From an uncultured SAR86 cluster bacterium (GTDB taxonomy: Bacteria; Pseudomonadota; Gammaproteobacteria; Magnimaribacterales; AG-339-G14): DNA of 64,000 nucleotides. Shown one piece after another: positions 8,259 through 17,635 of the stretch. The position numbers and the translations under genes are program-made. Location: positions 276,401 through 340,400 of the forward strand of contig CACMKG010000001.1 in NCBI GenBank assembly GCA_902614235.1. The letters run 5' to 3'. Under the pieces are notes generated by a model, which saw only the letters and a list, made by a program, of their open reading frames with translations, searched no databases and had not been told where the DNA came from. Position 1 is the first letter of the stretch; each line of letters begins with the position of its first letter.

Positions 8259-9149
8259 ATGAAATTGACAGGTGCTATGACAGCAATTGCCACTCCTATG
8301 TTCGAGGATGGAACAGTAGATTATGAATCTTTAAACAATCTTATTGATTTTCAGATAGAAAACTCTATTTCAGCAATTGTGGCAGTTGGCACAACAGGTG
8401 AATCAGCAACAATTGATTTTGAAGAACACATTAGTTTAATCGAATATTTTGTTAAATATGTAAACGGAAGAATTAAAGTCATTGCAGGAACAGGAGCAAA
8501 TTCAACAATTGAAGCCTTAGAGTTAACAAAATCTGCAAAAGATGCAGGAGCCGATGCTGCTCTTTTAGTATCTCCGTATTACAATAAGCCAACCCAAGAA
8601 GGACTTTATCTACATCACAAAAAAATCGCTGACGAGATTCAAATTCCTCAAATTCTTTATAACGTTCCTTCTCGAACAGCATGTTTCATAGAAGCCGAAA
8701 CAACCCATCGACTATCTCTTCATGAAAATATAATAGGTATAAAAGACGCTACAGGCGAAATGAACAATTTAGAAGACATAAAAAAATTATGCAGCGAAGA
8801 AATAAAAGATGAAAAATTCTTTTTATATTCTGGAGACGATGCCACTTCTTATGAGTTCCTTGTGAGAGGAGGTCATGGGACAATCTCAGTTTCCTCAAAT
8901 ATAGTTCCAAATATGATTTCAGAAATGACACGTCTTGCTATGGATAAAAATGAAGCAGGGAAAAAAATAGACGAAAAAATTAATGCCTTAAATAAAATTC
9001 TTTTTGTAGAGTCCAATCCTATTCCTGTAAAATATGCACTGTATTTAATGGGTTTTATAGAATTAGGTATTCGTCTTCCCCTTACTATTTTGGATTCAAA
9101 ATTCCATGAGAGTTTAAAAAAAGAACTTAAAAACTTAAATTTAATATAA
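8259..9149 (+). CDS. dapA: 4-hydroxy-tetrahydrodipicolinate synthase
   Basis: DapA condenses pyruvate and aspartate semialdehyde in lysine and diaminopimelate synthesis. The 296-residue TIM-barrel protein shows GTTGESAT near the N-terminus, YYNKPTQEG, the active-site Tyr in YNVPSRT, and the Schiff-base Lys in IIGIKDATG. Length is typical. The stop overlaps the first base of bamC, a conserved arrangement that also occurs in E. coli. Confidence 0.97.
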   Translation: MKLTGAMTAIATPMFEDGTVDYESLNNLIDFQIENSISAIVAVGTTGESATIDFEEHISLIEYFVKYVNGRIKVIAGTGANSTIEALELTKSAKDAGADAALLVSPYYNKPTQEGLYLHHKKIADEIQIPQILYNVPSRTACFIEAETTHRLSLHENIIGIKDATGEMNNLEDIKKLCSEEIKDEKFFLYSGDDATSYEFLVRGGHGTISVSSNIVPNMISEMTRLAMDKNEAGKKIDEKINALNKILFVESNPIPVKYALYLMGFIELGIRLPLTILDSKFHESLKKELKNLNLI

Positions 9150-10093
9150 TGAAATTATTATTGGCTATATTTTTTTTGATGTTAGCTTCATGTGCCTCAA
9201 ATCCTGAAAATAATAAATCCAACAAATATCTATCTGCGAAAGATAATGAAAATGCAGAAAAAATATTGGGACAAAATATATCTAAATCCATAGATTTATA
9301 TCCTATTCCTGATACTTTAGTTGCTGCTCCCCAAAAAGTTTATGAACTCCCTTTGCCAAAACAATTTTTTTCATCTGAATCAAATAATGAATTACGTCTT
9401 CACAAATTAGGAGAAATCAGATGGATTTATTTAAGTCTTGAGCCAAGTAAAGCTTGGCCTATGCTTCAAGAATATTTAAATCAAAGTAAAGAGTTAAACA
9501 TTGCCGATGCTAATCCAAAAACAGGAGAAATTTTTACCAAGGAAATTAACAGAGATAACAACATAACTAGATTTGTTTTTAAAATAGAAAGTGGATTGCA
9601 AAGAGCTAGTACTGAAATTTTCATTTCTTATGAAGCTTTAGATGGAAATATATGGAAAAAAAATTCTGATGATGAATATGTCAAAACTATTTCAACAAAA
9701 ATTTTAAATGGCCTCAGTGAATTGGGTTCAGTAACTGGAACCTCTCTAATAGCTTTAAATTTAAATTCAATTGATAAAACTGAAGTATTTATCGATGAAG
9801 ACGGATTTTCAAAAATAAGACTTATGGTTGGCTTTCCAAGAGCTTGGTCTGCTTTGCAAAGAACTCTGAGTATTGCCGAATTCAAGGTAAATGATTTTGA
9901 TAGAGAGAAAGGTATTTTCATTACAGAAATTAAATCTGAGGAAGGTTTTTTTGGGAGAGGGGATACAAAAGAAATTCAAATCTTTGTTGAAAAGATAGCC
10001 CAAAATGAGACAATTATTTCTGTTTCTATGGACGAACAAAATAAAGAATTCATTCAAGAAATTATTTCTCAAATTAATCAGGTACTATCTTAA
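9149..10093 (+). CDS. bamC: BamC-like outer-membrane assembly lipoprotein
   Basis: The 314-residue protein has a lipoprotein signal ending LASC (Cys15), then an extended N-terminal stretch, then two similar alpha/beta domains (about residues 85-190 and 205-310), as in BamC/NlpB. Sequence identity to E. coli BamC is not obvious by eye, so the call relies on architecture and on the dapA-bamC-purC order. It would be an accessory subunit of the BAM complex, with BamB encoded at 22.7 kb. Confidence 0.85.
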   Translation: MKLLLAIFFLMLASCASNPENNKSNKYLSAKDNENAEKILGQNISKSIDLYPIPDTLVAAPQKVYELPLPKQFFSSESNNELRLHKLGEIRWIYLSLEPSKAWPMLQEYLNQSKELNIADANPKTGEIFTKEINRDNNITRFVFKIESGLQRASTEIFISYEALDGNIWKKNSDDEYVKTISTKILNGLSELGSVTGTSLIALNLNSIDKTEVFIDEDGFSKIRLMVGFPRAWSALQRTLSIAEFKVNDFDREKGIFITEIKSEEGFFGRGDTKEIQIFVEKIAQNETIISVSMDEQNKEFIQEIISQINQVLS

Positions 10094-10094
10094 A

Positions 10095-10811
10095 ATGTTA
10101 GAAAGGAAAGAACTTTTAAAAACAGGCAAAGCAAAAGCTTTGTATACGACTTCTGATGCTTCAAAACTTATAATGGAGTATAGAGACGATACTTCAGCAT
10201 TCGATGGAAAAAAAATTGAGCAAATTGCTGGCAAAGGAACGGTAAATAACAGGTTCAATAGCTTTATTATGGAGCACCTTTCAAAAGAAGGAGTGGCAAA
10301 TCATCACTTAGAAGAGTCTGCCCCCAATGAAAGCATTGTAATGTCTCTTGAGATGTTTCCCATTGAGTGCGTCGTAAGAAACTTTGCAGCGGGAAGTATA
10401 TGCAAAAGATTAGGCCTTGAAGAAGCTTCTGTAATGGATCCTCCAATATTTGAATTCTTTTACAAAGACGACGACTTAGGAGACCCATTAATAAATGATT
10501 GCCACATAACTTCTTTTGGATGGGCTAATGAAGAGGATATAGAAGAAATGAAAAAATTGACTCTTCAAACTAATGATATTTTAGTCAAACTTTTCGATTT
10601 AGCAGATCTTATTCTTGTTGACTTTAAGTTAGAGTTTGGAAAATCCGAAAATAAAATTTATCTCGGTGATGAATTTACGCCAGACGGTTGCAGAGTTTGG
10701 GATAAAGAAACCAAAAAGAAGCTTGATAAAGATAGATTTAGATTAGGTTTAGGAGATGTTGTTGAGTCTTACCAAGAAATAGCTCACCGCTTGGGCGTCG
10801 ATTTAACTTAG
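10095..10811 (+). CDS. purC: SAICAR synthetase
   Basis: PurC joins CAIR and aspartate in purine biosynthesis. The protein is 238 residues from ATG 10095, with KTGKAKALY and DDTSAFDG near the N-terminus and PIECVVRNFAAGS in the middle. The frame stays open 30 codons further upstream inside bamC, but the family N-terminus (LERKELLKTGKAK) supports ATG 10095, one base after the bamC stop. Its last nine bases overlap the end of the convergent korB-like gene. Confidence 0.97.
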   Translation: MLERKELLKTGKAKALYTTSDASKLIMEYRDDTSAFDGKKIEQIAGKGTVNNRFNSFIMEHLSKEGVANHHLEESAPNESIVMSLEMFPIECVVRNFAAGSICKRLGLEEASVMDPPIFEFFYKDDDLGDPLINDCHITSFGWANEEDIEEMKKLTLQTNDILVKLFDLADLILVDFKLEFGKSENKIYLGDEFTPDGCRVWDKETKKKLDKDRFRLGLGDVVESYQEIAHRLGVDLT

Positions 10812-11855
10812 GCTTTGATTTATTTCATCTAAAATTTCACTTCCTGGACACAAAACATCCTGTTGAAGTTGGCTTAAGGGAGTTTGAGTCACATTCAATG
10901 TTTCGTTTAAGTCTTTGGCAAGATCATTGATATACAGTAAACCTGTAAGGACTTTTCCTTCTTTTTCTTTTTCTCTAATAAAATTAAGGGCTTTGCCAGC
11001 ATCTCTGGGATCAAAATTTGCATCAGTTTTTTCTAATGCAAGTTTGGATCCATCATGCAAACTTATTTCTGTAGAGGATCCTTCTTTATATGAAGTTGAT
11101 ATTTCCTCTCCCAAAGGAACAAAGTCAGTCTTACCAACAGCCTCATTGTGGTCACGAATATAGTCATAGCTTTTTGTAGATGAATCATGATTGTTGAAAG
11201 TTACACAAGGGCTGATAATGTCTAAAAGTGCGAAGCCTTTGTGTTGCATTGCTCCCATAATTAAAGGAATAAGCTGATCTCTATCTCCAGAAAAACTTCT
11301 CGCAACATATGTTGCACCTAGTTGAATTGCCATTGTTGCTAAATCTATAGGTTTGAATAAATTATCTTCACCATATTTATTTTTTGATTCTAGGTCATTA
11401 GTTGCAGAAAATTGTCCTTTAGTTAATCCATATGTTCCGTTGTTTTCAACAAAGTAGACCATGTCAACTTGCCTTCTAATAGCATGAACAAATTGGCCTA
11501 AACCAATTGATGCGCTATCTCCGTCTCCCGAAACACCTAAATACATTAGATCTCTGTTTGCACAATTTGCTCCAGTAGCAACAGAAGGCATTCGGCCATG
11601 AACAGAATTAAAACCATGAGATTGTTCCAAAAAATAAGCAGGGGCTTTTGAAGAACAACCAATACCTGATAATTTAGCAACTTTATAAGCTTCTATATTT
11701 AGTTTGAAACAAGATTCGATGATCGCAGCGCTAATTGAATCATGACCACATCCTGCACAAAGAGTTGAAACTGCTCCTTCGTAGTCTCTTCTTGTAAGTC
11801 CTAGCTTATTTGTCTCAAGTTTCGGATGATGATTGATAGGTTTTTTAAACGACAT
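10803..11855 (-). CDS. korB: 2-oxoacid:acceptor oxidoreductase, beta (TPP-binding) subunit
   Basis: The 350-residue protein carries the thiamine pyrophosphate motif (GDGDSASIG through VENNGTYGLTKGQ) and the cluster Cys residues CAGCGH and GIGCSSKAP typical of beta subunits. Together with the fused gamma/alpha chain upstream it decarboxylates a 2-oxoacid to the acyl-CoA and passes electrons to ferredoxin or a flavoprotein. 2-Oxoglutarate is the likely substrate by comparison with aerobic KorAB of mycobacteria, but pyruvate or branched-chain oxoacids cannot be excluded. It lies two bases after korA. Confidence 0.85.
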   Translation of the reverse strand: MSFKKPINHHPKLETNKLGLTRRDYEGAVSTLCAGCGHDSISAAIIESCFKLNIEAYKVAKLSGIGCSSKAPAYFLEQSHGFNSVHGRMPSVATGANCANRDLMYLGVSGDGDSASIGLGQFVHAIRRQVDMVYFVENNGTYGLTKGQFSATNDLESKNKYGEDNLFKPIDLATMAIQLGATYVARSFSGDRDQLIPLIMGAMQHKGFALLDIISPCVTFNNHDSSTKSYDYIRDHNEAVGKTDFVPLGEEISTSYKEGSSTEISLHDGSKLALEKTDANFDPRDAGKALNFIREKEKEGKVLTGLLYINDLAKDLNETLNVTQTPLSQLQQDVLCPGSEILDEINQSLS

Positions 11856-11857
11856 CT

Positions 11858-13702
11858 TTATCTTTTTTTAGCATTAATATGAGATTTATAATTTACTTCT
11901 CGCTCTGAAATCTTATTAACTATGTAGCTTGCTTGAATTGGATCTCCAGTGAAGTGAACTAAAGGCCTTAAAATTTCAGGTGAAATTCCTCCTTCTGCCA
12001 TAATTAATGTTCTCATTTGACTATCTCTATTTTGTTCAACCACATAAATACGGTCATGGTTTGCTATAAATTCCCATACATCTAAATTGAAAGGAAAAGA
12101 TCTGATCTGCATCAAATCAATATTAATTTCTTTTTCTTTCAGAATATCTTTTGCTTCATGAACTGCAGGAGAGGTACTTCCGTAAAAAATAACACCGCAG
12201 CTATCTTTCCCATTTATTTCTATAACTGGTTCTGGAACCAACTCTGAGGCTGTCCTAAATTTTTTCATGAGTCTGCTTAAAGTAGCAGCATTTACTTCTC
12301 CATCTTCGGTATATCTAGCATATTCATCATGAGAAGTTCCTCTTGTAAAAAAAGCTCCTTTTTCAGGGTGAGTTCCTGGATAAGTTCTATAGCAAATACC
12401 ATCATTATCTACATCCAAATATCTTCCAAAATTTTCAATTTCATCTAAATCATCTTTATTTAAAACTTTACCTCTGTTGTATTTATATTCATCGTCCCAT
12501 TTAAACTTATCGCAGACCCAATCATTCATACCCATGTCTAAATCGCTTACTACAAAAATTGGTGTTTGAAGTTGGTCTGCAAGATCAAATGCTTGAGCAG
12601 AAAAATCAAAACATTCTTTTGGGTCAGATGGAAACAGAACTACATGTTTTGTATCTCCATGAGATGCATACGCACAAGCTAATACGTCTGATTGTTGAGT
12701 CCTAGTCGGCATACCTGTAGAAGGGCCTCCTCTTTGAACATTAAATAAAACTAACGGTATTTCTGCAAAATAGGCTAAACCAAGGAATTCACTCATGAGA
12801 GAAATACCTGGCCCACTTGTTGCGGTGAAACCTCTTGCACCATTCCAGTTAGCTCCAATTGCCATTCCAATAGCAGCTAGCTCATCTTCTGCTTGCACAC
12901 TTGCAAAAAGATTTTTGCCAGTATTATTTTCTATCCTAAATTTTTTAGCATATTTTTCATAGCCCTCAGCTAGAGAAGTTGAAGGAGTAATGGGATACCA
13001 GGAACAGAAAGTGGCTCCTCCATAAACAGCACCAAGGCCAGCAGCCTCGTTTCCAGAAATTAGAATTTTATCTTCCAATTTGTCAGCTCTTGAAACAGTT
13101 ATTCCTAGAGGGTAAGGAAGGTTTTCCAACACATAATTTCTGCCTAAGTTCAAAGCTTTTAAATTTGGTTCTATTAAGGCAGGCTTTTTAATAAATTGTT
13201 CAGATATTATATTTTCTAGTACCTCATATTCAATATCTAATAGGACGGATAAAGCGCCTACATATGCAATATTTTTAAAAAGAGGTCTTTGTTTAGGATT
13301 TTTAAAGGCTTCGACACACAATTGTGTAAGAGGTATTTCAATAACAGTGATGTCTTTCCTATTAAAGTTTCTTTTCCAAGTGGAATCATATAGCAGGTAA
13401 CCACCAGGTAAAATTTCATCAACATCTTTAGAGTAACTTTGAGGATTCATTGCAACAGCAATATCAACTCCACCTCTGCTTCCTAAATAACCTTTTTCAT
13501 TTACTCTTACCTCAAACCAAGTAGGCAATCCTTGAATATTAGATGGAAATATATTTTTTGGACTAACTGGAATTCCCATTCTAAACATAGCTTTCGCGAA
13601 CATTTGATTAGCACTAGCAGAACCGGAACCATTTACATTTGCAAACTTTATAACAAAATCATTTGTAGACTGGATAGATTCTATTGATTTAACCTCATGC
13701 AT
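11858..13702 (-). CDS. korA: 2-oxoacid:acceptor oxidoreductase, fused gamma/alpha subunit
   Basis: At 614 residues this is a gamma domain (about 1-190, with GSGSASANQ and YLGSRGGVDIAV) fused to an alpha domain (from GNEAAGLGAVYGG and SWYPITPSTSLAEG onward). This is the architecture of oxygen-tolerant KorA (mycobacterial KorA is ~650 residues). The pyrimidine-domain segment TGPGISLMSEFLG and GGPSTGMPTRTQQ are clear. Its ATG overlaps the upstream gene's TAA (TAATG), so the three genes are one operon. Substrate is inferred as 2-oxoglutarate from the lack of sucAB beside sdh-suc. Confidence 0.85.
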   Translation of the reverse strand: MHEVKSIESIQSTNDFVIKFANVNGSGSASANQMFAKAMFRMGIPVSPKNIFPSNIQGLPTWFEVRVNEKGYLGSRGGVDIAVAMNPQSYSKDVDEILPGGYLLYDSTWKRNFNRKDITVIEIPLTQLCVEAFKNPKQRPLFKNIAYVGALSVLLDIEYEVLENIISEQFIKKPALIEPNLKALNLGRNYVLENLPYPLGITVSRADKLEDKILISGNEAAGLGAVYGGATFCSWYPITPSTSLAEGYEKYAKKFRIENNTGKNLFASVQAEDELAAIGMAIGANWNGARGFTATSGPGISLMSEFLGLAYFAEIPLVLFNVQRGGPSTGMPTRTQQSDVLACAYASHGDTKHVVLFPSDPKECFDFSAQAFDLADQLQTPIFVVSDLDMGMNDWVCDKFKWDDEYKYNRGKVLNKDDLDEIENFGRYLDVDNDGICYRTYPGTHPEKGAFFTRGTSHDEYARYTEDGEVNAATLSRLMKKFRTASELVPEPVIEINGKDSCGVIFYGSTSPAVHEAKDILKEKEINIDLMQIRSFPFNLDVWEFIANHDRIYVVEQNRDSQMRTLIMAEGGISPEILRPLVHFTGDPIQASYIVNKISEREVNYKSHINAKKR

Positions 13703-15714
13703 TATGCAACTTCCTTAGCTTTAATTTTATTTGTCAAGGTATGACTTTCTTTATAAGCATTTCTTTTTATATCCCAAGCTCCTGTAGGGCATCTTTCAGC
13801 GCAAAGACCACAATGGACGCACATGTCTTCATCTTTAACCATTCTTCTTCCAGTTTTAAGTTTTCCAGAGACGTATAAACTTTGATCTAGGTTTAAAGCA
13901 GGCACTCTTAGTTTATCTCTTACCTTTTCTTCCACGTCATTATCAACGAAATTTATACAATCCGTGGGGCAAATATCTACACAAGCATCGCATTCAATAC
14001 ACAAATCATCTTCAAAAACTGTTTGCATGTCACAGTTGAGACATCTTTGAGCTTCCTCGAGAGCCAATTCTTCATCAAAACCAAGTTCAACTTCAGTTTT
14101 TAGATTTTTTAATGATTTTGATAACTCTTCATGAGGTACAGAGATTCTTTTTTCTTGAGAAACATCATTATCATAAGACCATTCATGAATCCCCATTTTT
14201 TGACTAACTAAATTAGTAATTGGAGCTGGTCTTTCTTTTAAGCTAACACCAGAACAAAAGTTATCAATAGAAATAGCGGCTTGATGACCATGAGAAACAG
14301 CCCAAATTATATTTTCTGGTCCCCAAGCTGAATCACCACCAAAAAAAACTTTTGGGTGTGTAGATTGCATTGTTAATTTGTCTACTACCGGCATTTCCCA
14401 TTCACCAAATTCAATTCCAATATCTTTTTCAATCCAAGGAAAAGCATTTTCCTGACCTATTGCTAAGAGAACATCATCACACTCAATAGTTATCTCTTCG
14501 CCTGTAGATTGCATTTTCTTTCTTCCATCAACTTCAACCTGTTCCATTTTTTCAAACTTCATACCACAGAGTTTTCCCTTGTCGTCAAATAAAAATTCTT
14601 TTGGCGAAGTATTATCTAAAATAGGTATTCCTTCTTCCATCGTTTCTTCAATTTCCCACTCCGATGCTTTCATTTGAGAGAAGGGGCTTCGAACAATAAC
14701 CTTTACATCATTAGCTCCTAGTCTAAGGGCTGACCTACAACAATCCATTGCAGTATTTCCACCACCGATCACGATTACTTTTTTTCCAATCTTTTTGACG
14801 TGCTCAAAAGCAATGCTTGTTAACCAATCTATTCCTATGTGGATATTCTCCGAGGAGATCTCTCTTCCTTTAAGCTTTAAATCCTTTCCTTTTGGAGCTC
14901 CGGTTCCAATGAATACTGAGTCATATTCATCTATAACAGGTTTCAATTTTTCTATATAAGAGTTTAGTTTTAATTCAGCTCCCATATTTATAATCCTATA
15001 AATTTCTTCATCTAGGACATCAGCAGGAAGTCTAAAAGACGGAATATTTGTTCTCATTAAACCACCAGCTTTATGATCTTTTTCAAAAATAGTGCATTCG
15101 TATCCCAATGGTAAAAGATCTCTAGCTACAGTTAGAGAGGCTGGCCCAGCTCCAATGAGAGCTATCCTTTTTCCATTTTTAACTTTTGGCGACTGAGGAA
15201 TATATTTTTCTACATCATCTTTATAGTCGTAAGTAACTCTTTTGAGCCTACAAATTGCAACTGACTTTTCATGAGTTCGGCCTCTTCTGCAAGCTGGTTC
15301 GCAAGGCCTATCGCAAACTCTTCCAAGAATTCCTGGAAATACATTTGATTCCCAATTAAGCATATAGGCATCTGTATACTTTTTTTGAGCAATTAATCTA
15401 ATGTATTCTGGAACGTTTGTGTGAGCTGGACAGGCATATTGACAATCAACGACTTTATGAAAGTATTGAGGATTATCAATATTAGTTTTTTCCATAAATT
15501 TAGTTGAAGGTAATGGAACATATTTTTCAGTTTCATTAAATTTAGATTTTAATGATTCAACTATGTGATCTCTTACACTCCTTGCTTCATTTAAGTCAGA
15601 TTTTCCCGTAGTTTGTCTTAAGTCATAACCAAACTTGTCTCTTTGAGATTTAGGAACAGCGACTTTAACCCACCAAATATTGTTCCTTTTGTATAAATAT
15701 TTTTTATCTTCCAT
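13702..15714 (-). CDS. GltD-like Fe-S flavoprotein with ferredoxin domain and integrase-like N-terminus
   Basis: Of the 670 residues, about 85-500 resemble the small subunit of glutamate synthase and related NAD(P)H flavoproteins: the CxxxCP and CDRPCEPACRRG cluster ligands, a first dinucleotide site (ALIGAGPASL) and a second (VIVIGGGNTAMDC). The C-terminus has two 4Fe-4S motifs, CIECDACVDICP and CVHCGLCAERCP. It is first in the operon with korA and korB and probably shuttles their electrons to or from NAD(P). Residues ~5-60 (LYKRNNIWWVKVAVPK, then a Gly-Lys-Ser/Asp-Leu-x-Glu-Ala-Arg pattern) look like the N-terminal domain of phage-type tyrosine recombinases (DUF6538-like). That is unexpected. 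A start at Met74 (15495) would remove it, but has no ribosome site. Confidence 0.85.
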   Translation of the reverse strand: MEDKKYLYKRNNIWWVKVAVPKSQRDKFGYDLRQTTGKSDLNEARSVRDHIVESLKSKFNETEKYVPLPSTKFMEKTNIDNPQYFHKVVDCQYACPAHTNVPEYIRLIAQKKYTDAYMLNWESNVFPGILGRVCDRPCEPACRRGRTHEKSVAICRLKRVTYDYKDDVEKYIPQSPKVKNGKRIALIGAGPASLTVARDLLPLGYECTIFEKDHKAGGLMRTNIPSFRLPADVLDEEIYRIINMGAELKLNSYIEKLKPVIDEYDSVFIGTGAPKGKDLKLKGREISSENIHIGIDWLTSIAFEHVKKIGKKVIVIGGGNTAMDCCRSALRLGANDVKVIVRSPFSQMKASEWEIEETMEEGIPILDNTSPKEFLFDDKGKLCGMKFEKMEQVEVDGRKKMQSTGEEITIECDDVLLAIGQENAFPWIEKDIGIEFGEWEMPVVDKLTMQSTHPKVFFGGDSAWGPENIIWAVSHGHQAAISIDNFCSGVSLKERPAPITNLVSQKMGIHEWSYDNDVSQEKRISVPHEELSKSLKNLKTEVELGFDEELALEEAQRCLNCDMQTVFEDDLCIECDACVDICPTDCINFVDNDVEEKVRDKLRVPALNLDQSLYVSGKLKTGRRMVKDEDMCVHCGLCAERCPTGAWDIKRNAYKESHTLTNKIKAKEVA

Positions 15715-15936
15715 TTTTTTTGTAGAGTTTCTTGTACCTTTTTTTAATTCAATTTAAAGTAAATAAAAAAACAATTTTATAGATATAAAAGCTATAAGTA
15801 AAGTTTTTTCCTAATTTATAGAGGTTTAGACGTTCATAAAATACATCATTTGCTTTACTTTCTTTTATATCTACTGTACCTTACTACTTTGAAATGGATA
15901 AGGATATACTTTTAGTTATTTTAGATGTACCTTACC
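15715..15936. other. Intergenic region with repeated TGTACCTT words
   Basis: Divergent promoter region between the oxidoreductase operon and iscS. It holds three copies of TGTACCTT (15733-15740, 15875-15882, 15926-15933), the last two extended to TGTACCTTAC, and an inverted pair AAGTAAAG / CTTTACTT (near 15793 and 15852). No iscR gene lies next to iscS, and I see no clear IscR site. The repeats could bind an unknown regulator. Confidence 0.3.
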
Positions 15937-15964
15937 TTGTAATTATTCTCTATGACAACATAAT
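15937..15964 (+). promoter_or_regulatory. Promoter for iscS, probably leaderless
   Basis: TTGTAA (15937-15942), a 16-bp spacer, then CATAAT (15959-15964). Exactly six bases separate the -10 box from the ATG of iscS at 15971, so the expected first transcribed base is the A of ATG. There is no purine-rich ribosome site in the gap. Confidence 0.55.
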
Positions 15965-15970
15965 TACATT

Positions 15971-17179
15971 ATGAAACCTATATATTTAGATTATGCTTCT
16001 ACAACCCCTGTTGATCCAAGAGTGGTAGAAAAAATGCAGGACTGCCTTACCTTTGAAGGAGATTTTGGAAACGCTGGTTCTAGATCTCATTCTTTTGGAT
16101 GGAAGGCTGAGGAGCTTGTTGAGGAAGCTAGACTCAATGTTGCTAATTTAGTTAGTTGTGATCCTCGCGAAATTATCTTTACTTCTGGTGCTACAGAATC
16201 AGATAACCTTGCAATTAAAGGAGCTGCATATTTCTATAAAAATAAGGGAAAACACATTGTTACTTCTAAAATAGAACACAAAGCTGTCTTAGATACATGC
16301 AGACAACTTGAAAAAGAAGGTTTTGAGGTTACTTATTTAGACGTAGATGAAAAAGGTTCTATTTCTCCTGGGACAGTGAAAGAAGCTTTAAGAGATGACA
16401 CAACACTGGTTTCTTTAATGCATATCAATAATGAAATAGGTGTCATTAATGATATTGAAAAAATAGGTGAAATCACAAGAGATAAGGGTATTTTGTTCCA
16501 TGTAGATGCAGCACAAAGTGCAGGTAAGATACCTATTAATTTAGACAACTCTTGTATAGATCTGATGTCTTTTTCAGCTCATAAAATCTATGGGCCTAAA
16601 GGTATTGGAGCTCTGTACATAAGAAGAAAACCTAGAGTTAGACTTCAAGCTTTATTTCATGGCGGCGGGCAAGAAAGAGGCATTAGAGCAGGAACTTTGC
16701 CAACTCACCAGATAGTAGGACTAGGTGAGGCTTTCAAAGTTGCTAAACAAGAAATAGATTCTGATTTTAAAAAAATAAATTCGTTTAAGACTAAGTTATA
16801 CGATGGCTTAAAAGATATGGAAGAAATTTATGTTAATGGCGACATAGAAAATGGTTATCCAGGTATTTTTAATTTATCTTTCAATTATGTTGAAGGTGAG
16901 TCTCTGATAATGGCGTTAAAAAATATTGCTGTATCTTCTGGATCAGCATGTACTTCAGCTAGTTTAGAGCCCTCTTATGTTTTAAGAGCTTTAGGACGCC
17001 CTGATGAATTAGCGCACAGTTCAATTAGATTTTCTTTTGGTCGTTTTACAAAAGAAGAAGATGTTGATTTCACTGTAGATTTAGTAAAAACTTCAGTTCA
17101 ACAGCTGAGAGAAATATCTCCTTTATGGGAAATGTATCTTGATGGCGTTGATTTAAGTAAAATAGAGTGGGCTAGCTAA
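15971..17179 (+). CDS. iscS: Cysteine desulfurase IscS
   Basis: IscS removes sulfur from cysteine for Fe-S clusters and tRNA thiolation. At 402 residues it has the full family length: the N-terminal [16 protein letters not shown], the PLP Lys in [16 protein letters not shown], and the mobile active-site loop [16 protein letters not shown] with its catalytic Cys. The C-terminal ~40-residue tail that contacts IscU is present. It heads an iscS-iscU-iscA-fdx-iscX operon with no iscR in front and no hscBA inside. Confidence 0.98.
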   Translation: MKPIYLDYASTTPVDPRVVEKMQDCLTFEGDFGNAGSRSHSFGWKAEELVEEARLNVANLVSCDPREIIFTSGATESDNLAIKGAAYFYKNKGKHIVTSKIEHKAVLDTCRQLEKEGFEVTYLDVDEKGSISPGTVKEALRDDTTLVSLMHINNEIGVINDIEKIGEITRDKGILFHVDAAQSAGKIPINLDNSCIDLMSFSAHKIYGPKGIGALYIRRKPRVRLQALFHGGGQERGIRAGTLPTHQIVGLGEAFKVAKQEIDSDFKKINSFKTKLYDGLKDMEEIYVNGDIENGYPGIFNLSFNYVEGESLIMALKNIAVSSGSACTSASLEPSYVLRALGRPDELAHSSIRFSFGRFTKEEDVDFTVDLVKTSVQQLREISPLWEMYLDGVDLSKIEWAS

Positions 17180-17200
17180 TAATATTAAGGGGTAATATAA

Positions 17201-17635
17201 ATGGCATATTCAAATAAAGTTGTTGATAAGTTTGAAAAAACTTTAAAAGATCCAGAGGCTGCAAGCGTTGGAAGATGGAAACCAGGCGATGCAGATTTCG
17301 ATAAAGTAGGAACTGGGATTGTTGGTGCTCCAGCTTGCGGAGACGTCATGAAACTTCAGATCAAATGTGATGAAGTAGATGGTGTTAAAAAAATCGTTGA
17401 TGCAAAGTTCAAAACCTATGGATGTGGATCAGCCATTGCTTCTAGTGGACAGCTCATTGACATGCTTAAAGGAAAAACTATAGAAGAAGCTAAAGAAATT
17501 TGTAACCAAGAAATTGTTGATATTTTAGAACTTCCTCCAATAAAAATTCACTGTAGTGTACTTGCCGAGGAAGCTATCAAGAAAGCAATAAATGACTTTG
17601 AAAGTAATGACGATATCCGAAAGCACAACCAATAA
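17201..17635 (+). CDS. iscU: Fe-S cluster scaffold IscU
   Basis: The 144-residue scaffold has all three cluster-binding Cys positions, in APACGD, YGCGSAIASS and KIHCSVLAEEA. It keeps the LPPIK motif just before the third Cys; in E. coli the equivalent LPPVK is recognised by the chaperone HscA, although hscA is not in this operon. The ATG is 21 bases after iscS with an AAGGGG-type ribosome site. The 3' end overlaps iscA. Confidence 0.98.
   Translation: MAYSNKVVDKFEKTLKDPEAASVGRWKPGDADFDKVGTGIVGAPACGDVMKLQIKCDEVDGVKKIVDAKFKTYGCGSAIASSGQLIDMLKGKTIEEAKEICNQEIVDILELPPIKIHCSVLAEEAIKKAINDFESNDDIRKHNQ

Noticed and set aside
10005-10094. Longer upstream start for purC inside bamC
   Set aside because: The extra 30 residues do not match the SAICAR synthetase N-terminus, whereas ATG 10095 does and sits one base after the bamC stop.
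15715-15970. IscR binding site before iscS
   Set aside because: No segment resembles the type 1 or type 2 IscR consensus well enough, and no iscR gene is adjacent.
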